In this document: in pieces, positions 56,886 through 64,000 of the stretch
How the letters are laid out: each line of letters begins with the position of its first letter
Position numbering within the stretch: position 1 is the first letter of the stretch
Source: Hanleya hanleyi
Taxonomy: Eukaryota; Mollusca; Polyplacophora; Lepidopleurida; Hanleyidae
Direction: 5' to 3'
NCBI GenBank assembly: GCA_036873755.1
Contig: JAVTVY010012683.1
Location: forward strand, 124,001 to 188,000
DNA length: 64,000 nucleotides
Translations under genes and position numbers: made by a program
The notes under the pieces: model-generated
Database searches by the model: none
The model's input: the letters and a program-made list of their open reading frames with translations, nothing else
Told to the model about the DNA's origin: nothing

Positions 56886-58152
56886 TGTTACCCGGGGGTG
56901 GGTAGCGTTGCATATTCTGATCCAAAAGTAATGAAAGCCAACACAGATTTCTGAAAGTATAGATGAAACGGTTTATATTTCTGTCAAACTGCACAAACGA
57001 CTTCACAGCGTCGAACTTTCGAGAACAATGCAGTGACGTCAGTCACTTTTACTCATGTACACAATGTAACACAATCTGATAATAAAATATCATGAACTAA
57101 CAATTCTGACTCCATCTTATTCTTTCGCTGACTCCGTTTACATTTCTTATATCATATGAAACTTACTGGAATTTGTTAGAACAGAAATACTGGGGTTGAG
57201 GAACCACTTACTGATTGTGACATTTAATTGCAATAACCCAACTTGTCTTCCATACATACATTGTGTCATAATGAACAGTTACTTTGCTATCGAGCAATTA
57301 TACTAGGTTCCAGTAACCATCACAGGTCCTATCATTACACGGATCCATACACAATATATATCCATATATATTCGGACAATATGATCCCTTCAGACCTCCA
57401 TATTCAGTGTCTTAGACTACCTCAATACATCTAGTTGGCTCCTAATATGACACTTCTACTCTTCCATACATCAGTAAACAATTATGTGTTCATAGCCACA
57501 ATTTATTCTTCATTCACACTGACTATTTATCATAGCAGGATACTATATGAATGGGATCGCAATATTATTCCACTGATAGTATGGGGAAAGACATAAGGAC
57601 AACAGGCGATACACTGGTATTGAAAACCACGTGACTTTACAATACATTTCAACTTCGCTTCAGAGTTAGAAATATAAGAAAACTGTAATAAACACGAACT
57701 GACAACAATACTCCGATACTTAGCAGTTATTCTAATACATTTTCGGTGAACGGGAAAAGGAATACATTACCTGAAAGTATAGATGAAACGGTTTATATTT
57801 CTGTCAAACTGCACAAACGACTTCACAGCGTCGAACTTTCGAGAACAATGCAGTGACGTCATAGAATAAACCAACAACCGATACTTATTACCATTACGAC
57901 ATCTAAATTTCAGGATTTGGCGATCGATAACAAAACTAAAAATCTTTACAAGTTCTGTTCACCATCAGTTCCAGTTTTCCAACCAGTATAACACAAAAAT
58001 GGCACAAGAATATAGCTTTGAATGATAAAAACGAAATCTGGACCACTCATGACAACTCACCCAGTGGTCTATGGGAGGTAAATGTTGTCTGGAATCTGTC
58101 TGGTCCCCTCAGTTATCCCCCTTATTTACACGTTTAAACTGACAGTGCTACA
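56886..58152 (-). repeat. 5' LTR (minus-strand sense) of the young Gypsy
   Basis: Same length and sequence, as far as read, as 48740-50006, including the 91-bp internal repeats (56951-57041, 57771-57861) with TGACGTCA. On the minus strand it ends GGTAACA next to the primer site, and would hold promoter and polyadenylation signals. Confidence 0.93.
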
Positions 58153-58156
58153 TATG

Positions 58157-59040
58157 CCTTGACATTGGTGAGAGGACGGTTGGGATTGTTTTTCAGCAAT
58201 GTGCATAATCTAATATGGCCGCCATCAGCCATATTGGATTATAAGCAATTGGATCTTAGATTTTCTTGTCCGGACAATAACTCATGAATGATTTAACCGA
58301 TCAACTTCAAACTTTGTGTGTGCCTTGACATTGGTGAGAGGACGGTTGTGATTGTTTTCCAGCAATGGGCGTAATCTAATATGGCCGCCGTCAGCCATAT
58401 TGGATTATAAGCAGTTGGATCTTGTCCGGACAACAACTCGAGAACGATTCAACTGATCTACTTCATATGTGGGGAGTGCCTTGACATTGTTGAGAGGAGG
58501 ATTAGGATTGTTTTTCAAGGACGTGCTTGATCCAATATGGCCACCATCAGCCATACTGGATTTCATTGGATTTTAAGCAGTTTGATCTTGTCCGAACAAT
58601 AACTGGAGTACGATTCAACTGATCTACTTCAAACTTGGGGAGTGCCTTGACATCGGTGAGAGGACGGTTTGGATTTTTTTCAGCGATGTGCATAATCCAA
58701 TATGGCCACCGTCAGCCATATTGGATTATAAGTAGTTGGATCTTAGATTTTCTTGTCCGGACAATAACTCGTGAACGATTTAATCGATCAACTTCAAATT
58801 TGGGGTGTGCCTTGACATTGGTGAGAGGACAGTTGGAATTGATTGTTTTTCAGCAATGTACGTAATCTAATATGGCCGCCGTCAGCCATATTGGATTGTA
58901 AGCAGTTTGATCTTGTCCGGACAATAGCTGGAGTACGATTCAACTGATCTGCTTCAAACTTGGGGAGTCCCTTGACCTTAGTGAGAGGACAGTCATGTAT
59001 TATGTTTTATGGATGTGCATAATCCAATATGGGTGCCATC
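58157..59040. repeat. Tandem array, right part, diverged units
   Basis: Continuation of the array at 48736: five to six units of about 140-165 bp with CTTGACATTGGTGAGAGGAC and perfect palindromes such as AATATGGC...GCCATATT. Units differ more from each other than those on the left. Confidence 0.85.
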
Positions 59041-59130
59041 TGCTGTATTAGATTTATGTTAAGCTCATCAGCAATATCTCCATTTTCAAATCATACTGTT
59101 ATCAATGATATGAGATATCATCGACCCCAA

Positions 59131-59243
59131 AAAATCGACCATAGAGGTCCATGGCCCCCGCAGCAGCAGCGCCAGTTATGGTGGATGTAATCCACCATAA
59201 CTGGTGCTGCTAGCGGGGGACATGGACCTCTATGGTCGATTTT
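59131..59243. repeat. Large hairpin, likely head-to-head transposon ends
   Basis: Outer arms 59131-59153 and 59221-59243 are exact 23-bp complements; inner arms 59172-59186 and 59190-59204 are exact 15-bp complements around a GTA loop; the CCCCCGC/GCGGGGG parts between also pair. Half of it recurs at 62731-62780. Confidence 0.88.
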
Positions 59244-59341
59244 TTTTTTTATATTTGATCATTCTACTTCTGACTTGTCCGACTGCATTAAGGAGGTGTA
59301 CTTAACCATTGTTTCATTGAAATGTTTCTACACTGTTTCAG

Positions 59342-59538
59342 ATAGTTGAACTGCCTCCTGGAAGCAGTGTACGGTATGTGTATACCAGGACCCGTACCAC
59401 CAGGCCATGAACAAATTCAATATACCTTTTTGGAGAATGAAAGTCAACATCAGATATGTCAGAGACCAACACCACCCCTGGGACATGATGGAAGAGATAC
59501 TTGATGAACACTCTCCTCCATTGATGATATGGCTATGA
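59342..59538 (+). other. Possible terminal exon, unknown protein
   Basis: A TGTTTCAG acceptor ends at 59341. One frame then reads about 62 codons (QDPYHQAMNKFNIPFWRMK, DQHHPWDMMEEILDEHSPP) to a TGA at 59536-59538. The composition is protein-like. The frame has a stop three codons into the exon if used from its start, so an acceptor slightly downstream would be required. No family is recognised. Confidence 0.25.
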
Positions 59539-59853
59539 GAAACTACCAGCACAAAACAGTAACATCATAGGAGCAATAATGGGTGAGCAAAACATCACAA
59601 TCTGAACTCCCATACTAAAGTTTCCGAGCGCCAGATAAATGTCAGATACATTAAAGTTGCAGAGAGTTAAGCCACTGATAATTAATGGTTCGTTTCCCGT
59701 AACCAGCCATCATTTATATTTTGAGGGCAAATAATTAAAATTCATGAGGGATTTACATTTTCATGAGTGAAACTTGCTCATTTTCTTCATATTTGTATAC
59801 AATGGCCGTCCTCGGTGCCGGTAAAGGGAGATAACTTGTAGAGGGCGCTACAG

Positions 59854-59858
59854 CCAAT
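59854..59858 (+). promoter_or_regulatory. CCAAT box upstream of the SAP gene
   Basis: CCAAT 79 bases before the start codon, in a locally GC-rich, CpG-containing stretch (59815-59940) unlike the AT-rich surroundings. No TATA box is evident. Confidence 0.4.
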
Positions 59859-59936
59859 GCGGTCCCACGTGGCTGTGAGCTGCGCGTAAAGTCGGGTGTA
59901 ATACTAGCTCCGACCGATAGTGAAACGATAGTAACG

Positions 59937-60948
59937 ATGGATTTTGACGCTGTTACTTCGAAATATGGCGGTCTGACGATCCTCCAGCACCGAGCAGAAC
60001 TAAAAAAGAGGGGTGCTAAATTAGCTGGACGTAAAAAAGATCTAGTGGAGAGGTAAGATCACTGACTGAAAAACTAGTGCTGAGAGAGGGGTCGGTTCTA
60101 GTAGTATTTGTAATGCCGCTTTTGGACGGGTATCTTTGTAAAATTATCACATTAGGATTCCTGTTAGGTCGCTGAAAAAGTAGAATTTTATATATATATC
60201 GGCAACCTAGGGATAAGTGTGAATGAGGTAATGGGTTAGAGAAGCCAGGAGGTATAGTATTAAACTGCATGCGGATGGTTCGGGGGGAGAGCTGTTAGAC
60301 CACCGCCTTCGTACGTGCCGGGCACAATTCACGACATTCCATGGATATTGTTCCTGTTCTGAAATATATAACCCATCTTTTGGACAGATCTCCGCTGGTT
60401 GGAAAACATTTAGGCACGCAACACAGTGTTGACGGCATTGTCGATATATAGAATTTTGCGCCTGTGCAATAAGGGGAGACTACTCGTGGGACCGTATTGT
60501 CCTGTGCCGCCATCTGTTGGACAATCTCGCAGCAAGGAAGGCCATTGGTTTGCAAGTTAATAATTAATAAATAATAATTATCGCACTCTGCATGTGTATT
60601 TTTACAGTCATTGTTACGAGAAACAAACAATTAATTAACAGTGGCCTTAAGTATATTCATGAAATACATAGTTCTGTTTCCATGTTTTCAGTTATAAAGT
60701 GGTTGTCCCATCATTTTGAGGATATTCAGCAAATAGTATATCGATGTGAATTGTTTATTAGCTAAGATTAACTATTAGAAAATACATCCATTATTAATAC
60801 CTCGTTTGAAATCCCATTTTAATGAGAAGGGCTGCCTAAAGACTTGTAAATTAGAAATCAGCTTCTTACTATGTTTTTTATCCATTTCAGCTTCCTGTAC
60901 AACACAATTGAAAGCACAGCTTCTGTGATCAACTGGAAATGGGATTGA
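59937..60948 (+). CDS. Small SAP-domain protein, two exons
   Basis: Exon 1, 59937-60052, starts with ATG in a good context (TAACGATGG) and ends AG|GTAAGA, an optimal donor. Exon 2, 60891-60948, follows TTTATCCATTTCAG and is in phase. Total 57 codons. Residues 13-40 (LTILQHRAELKKRGAKLAGR, KKDLVE) match the SAP helix-turn-helix pattern: hydrophobic positions, L-K-x-R-G, then G-R-K-x-D-L-V. SAP motifs bind AT-rich, scaffold-attachment DNA or act as protein adaptors in nuclear proteins. Exon 2 ends the frame soon after the motif, so either the product is a tiny SAP protein or exon 1 normally splices to other exons beyond the window or in an alternative transcript. No frameshift; best host gene in the window. 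Confidence 0.6.
60295..60438 (-). other. THAP-like first-exon fragment, antisense in the SAP intron
   Basis: On the minus strand, ATG at 60436-60438 opens MPSTLCCVPKCFPTSGDLSK, which resembles the start of THAP zinc fingers (M-x-x-x-C-C-V-P-x-C). The later Trp, Cys and His of the domain are not in register, so it is at best partial or frame-shifted. It lies between the two SAP exons on the other strand. Confidence 0.28.
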
Positions 60949-61790
60949 AGAGCTGCAGAGGACCCGTGGTGATCATTGCTTGATTCACTTCCTCTCTACC
61001 ATGTCTACATGAACTCGCTTGTCAGAGATCATCTAACATAAGCTGCAATTCACTGTCAGATATCTAAAGAATATTTATTGAGATCAGAGTTTAGGTGAGA
61101 ACGTATGGTCCTGCTTTTATGTAAAAATCACATGACTAACTGTAACATGAAGAATAGTCTGTTTGGATACAAGCGCAAAGGACTGTATTAGAAAGCACTG
61201 ACAAACCACAGAATTAATGAATGATTGGGATGTTTGTGTTACTGTAAAAATGATTTAATAGTGCTCATGTGATTAAGTGAAAATGTGTGTTCCATGTTCT
61301 GTCTGGATACAACAGCCAAGGACTACACAAGATCAGAAAACATTGACAAACCACAGAATAAAGAAATGATCAGGATGTTGCTGTATGTTTCAATTGTGTC
61401 GAGGTGAGAATGTGCGGTCCATCTTTTATGTAAAAACCACCCAATTGAGAGAACAATAGTCTGTGTGAAGACAACCAAGGACTGTCAACAAGAAAGCATT
61501 GTCAAACCATAGACTGTTAGTTGGGGTAAAGAAATGAGCGGTATATATATATAATGCTGCATCATATATATATGCTATTGAAAATATAATATACAGTTTT
61601 AGCTACTCTACATACATTATGTGTAGCATTTTTCTCTATATCATGCTGTATATGTTTTAATATTGCTAAACACTTAATGTATGGAAGAATGACCATTGTA
61701 TGTCTAAAAATAAAACTGAAGTATTTTTCTGAAAACAATCAGATTTATTGATATTTATGGTCTGCTACTTTTGCTACTTGAGAACTATTA
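60949..61790 (+). repeat. 3' region with three ~150-bp diverged repeats
   Basis: Segments near 61092-61225, 61277-61362 and 61400-61525 share TTTATGTAAAAA-CA, AATAGTCTG, ACAACCAAGGACT and TTGACAAACCA-AGA. AATAAA occurs near 61354 and 61709, so this could be the SAP gene 3' UTR. The remainder is AT rich with an AT dinucleotide run near 61545. Confidence 0.5.
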
Positions 61791-62780
61791 AACCAATCGA
61801 TCTCTAACTTGGAAAATGTCTTGACCTTGATGAGAGGACGATTGGGATTCCTTTTCAGTTACCTGTGTGATCCAAGATGGCCATCATCAATTACCTTGGA
61901 TTGTCAGCAGCTGAATCTTGACACATTCGTGTCCGACAAATAACTTGAGAACTATTCAAACTTCGAGAGCATCTTAACATAGGTGAGAGGATGGTTGGGA
62001 TTGCTTTTCAGTTACCTGCGTAATCCAAGATGGCCACCATCAGCCATCTTGGATTTCAGCAGGTTGATCTTGTCCAGACATTAACTCAAGAACAATTGAA
62101 TCCATCGACTTCAAACTGCATAATCCAAGATGGCCACTAGTCGCCATCTTGAATTCGGTTACCTGTGTAATCCAAGATGGCTGCCACCAATCATCTTGCA
62201 TTGTCAGCAGTTGGATCATTACACATTTCTTGTCCGACCAACAACCTGAGAACTATTGAACTGATCAACTTTAAACATGGAGAGTCAATTGACATCATGC
62301 AGTGAGAGGAGAGCTGAGGTTGCTTTTCAGTTATGGTACCTGATTTTAAGCACTGATCTTGTCTGGGCAATAACTTGAGACTGCTTGGACTGATCGGCTT
62401 CAAATTCAGGGAGTGGCTTGACATCGGTGAGACAACGGTTAGGAATGCTTCTCAGTTACCGGTATAATCCAAGATGGCCGCTATCACCCATCTTGCATTG
62501 TCAGCAGTTGGTTCTTTACACATTTCCTGTTTGACTAATAACACGAGAATGGTTGAACTGATCGACTGCAAACTTGGAGAGTGTCTTGACATCGGTGGGA
62601 GGATAATTGAGATTGCTTTTCAATTACCTATGTAATACAAGATAACTGCCAGCTCTCTTGGATTTTCAGTAGTTGAATCTTGTCCGGACAAAAAATCAGC
62701 TGATCGATAGGAGATATCAACGATCAAATAAAAATGGACCATAGATATCCATATTCCCCGCAGCACCAGTTATGGTGGAT
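61791..62780. repeat. Third, most diverged tandem array of the same family
   Basis: Units carry AATCCAAGATGGCC...ATCTTGGATT-type palindromes, CTTGTCCGGACA and CTTGACATCGGTGAGA. It ends with a single copy (62731-62780) of the half-hairpin seen at 59131, preceded in both places by GAGATATCA. Confidence 0.75.
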
Positions 62781-63673
62781 GCTGCGTGTGCAGGCGCGGT
62801 GGAGCGACTTGAATATTGGGGGGGGGGGCAGACAGTGTGGGACAGGGAAGGGGTGTCCCCCTCCCTCCGATGGGGGGGGAGGCGAAAATCTCCCCCAAAC
62901 TTTTTTGGAACTTTAGACTTGATTTAACGCACTTTGGTGCTTCTGAGAACTTTGGAAGGGATAGCATATCTCGCAATAAAACTGACTCATAAAAGCTGAA
63001 AAAAAAAAATCCAATCGGTGTTCTTCAATGAAATTTCACTGACGTTGTTTCGAAAATAATATTCGCCGATTATATCTGTCAACTATACCCACCCACGCAA
63101 GTGAAAAACAACTTTAGACCATTGCAAATATTCAACGAATAAGGATATAGTGTTCCGGCATACTATTTTACACACAAGGAAGTCGTCTTCACACAATTAT
63201 TTTATTTTCCTCCAGGCATAGATACTTTTATGCCATTGATCGTTTAGTAATTCAAGAATTATATGTATACAACACAAACTATTGATGGACCTTGTGCTGT
63301 TCGTTGATTAGACAGAACCAATTTCGTGGAGAAGTTGAGACATGATCGCATATGTTTCAAATGTAAACACGGTCAATACTTGGGGCTTCTGAATATGTTA
63401 TCGGGGGGACGGGGGTACTCCCCCGGACAATTTGAGAATTTCAGTTATAATTCGGGGGGGGGGGAGGCAAAGTGCATGGTCCTTGGCTCCCGCTCTTTTC
63501 ATATTGGGGGGGGGGGGGGGGGGGGGCCCAGATGTGGTGCATGCTATATGAGTATATCAGTTAAGATCTGATATAGGCCTACGCACTAAGTAGGCATAAT
63601 TGCAGCTTGCATGATGTGATGCATGTCGACATTGTACCAGTATTCAGTGTATCGGTATTCAAGTACAGAGGAG
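62781..63673. other. No gene; long G tracts
   Basis: G runs at 62818-62828, 62872-62880, 63452-63461 and a run of more than 20 near 63506-63527. Two of these follow ATATTGGGG, suggesting repeated copies of one G-rich sequence. No coding sequence. Confidence 0.6.
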
Positions 63674-64000
63674 ACCGCACTGCGGTGGTCTAATGGTTAG
63701 AGCGTCGGCCTCGTAAGCGGTAGGTTCTGGGTTCGATTCCAGGCCGGGTCATACCTAAGACTTGAAAAATGGAACTTGTTGCTTCCTCGCTTATGCTCAG
63801 CACTAAGAGGATAGAACAAGGACTGGTTCGCTCGGTGTCAGTATAATGTGACTGAGTGGGGTGTCATGTCTGCCTACGGCATGATATTTCAGTGGGACAG
63901 CACTATAAAATGGCAGCATTAGATCTGCTCTGTTACAAGTAGGTTCCCCTTCCCCTCCCCCTCCCCTCCCTTCCCTTCCCCGTCGTGATATAGCTGAAAA
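63674..64000 (+). mobile_element. tRNA-derived SINE, copy 2, cut by the window end
   Basis: tRNA-like head with A box TGGTCTAATGG (63686-63696) and B box GGTTCGATTCC (63730-63740), anticodon-like CGT between them, then a body matching the copy at 29097-29458, a C-rich CCCTTCCCC tract, and the start of the LINE-like tail (GTCGTGATATAGCTGAAAA). Not a functional tRNA gene, as the same head is fused to the same body in both copies. Confidence 0.88.

Larger units (their letters stand above)
48740..58152 (-). mobile_element. Young Ty3/Gypsy retrotransposon, 9.4 kb, intact structure
   Basis: LTRs 48740-50006 and 56886-58152 are both 1267 bp and no difference was seen on reading. TATG flanks both sides (48736-48739, 58153-58156). 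In minus-strand order: LTR, primer site, 1.1-kb leader, gag, pol in the -1 frame, a C-terminal pol extension after one TGA, a short purine tract, LTR. It sits in a tandem array unit, whose halves rejoin to a normal unit (TTGGGGTATG + CCTTGACATTGG). tRNA-Trp priming is known for CsRn1-type Gypsy elements, but the clade was not established. Confidence 0.93.

Noticed and set aside
63674..63746. A functional tRNA gene
   Set aside because: The same tRNA-like head with the same downstream body occurs at 29097-29458 with target duplications, so it is a SINE promoter.

Overview
The window is animal nuclear DNA dominated by transposable elements, with one convincing host gene and a few candidate exons. 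The organism is most likely a marine mollusc or another lophotrochozoan. That is inferred from the mix of L1/Tx1-like, CR1-like and RNase-H-bearing I-type LINEs, Penelope-like elements, Ty3/Gypsy elements, a tRNA-derived SINE and a long-period tandem repeat, together with GT/AG intron signals and no operons. No species can be assigned from the sequence alone.

Layout. 1-959: decayed zinc-knuckle retroelement ORF. 4040-10460: dead L1/Tx1-type LINE on the minus strand. 10624-41830: a nested transposon cluster. Its outer layer is several 5'-truncated minus-strand copies of one I-type LINE with RNase H. One copy is split by an old Gypsy element (10711-36102, target duplication GTAC). That Gypsy has in turn received a Harbinger-like element in its 5' LTR, a foldback-type element, an L1/Tx1 LINE whose RT active site is mutated, Penelope pieces, a SINE, a Mutator-like element carrying a RecQ-helicase fragment, and a CR1-like LINE in its 3' LTR. 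A second I-type LINE copy is split by a Penelope-like element (37552-39743) and by a small Penelope-derived element (40583-41259).

41831-47950 is low in recognisable content. 47955-59040 is a 147-166 bp tandem array into which a young Gypsy element (48740-58152, minus strand, 1267-bp LTRs with no difference seen, target duplication TATG, tRNA-Trp primer site) has inserted. 59131-59243 is a large hairpin. 59937-60948 is a two-exon gene for a small SAP-domain protein, the best host gene here. 61791-62780 is a diverged third array, and 63674-64000 is a second SINE running off the window.

The parts interact as follows. The SINE tail is homologous to the 3' end of the I-type LINE, implying shared retrotransposition machinery. 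Repeated copies provide empty sites that date and delimit insertions. An unrecognised spliced-gene-like unit, tandemly duplicated inside the old Gypsy, has a 10.4-kb insertion in one intron. Most ORFs are disrupted. The intact or nearly intact coding regions are the young Gypsy gag and pol, the C-terminal 934 codons of the second L1 ORF2, and the SAP gene.
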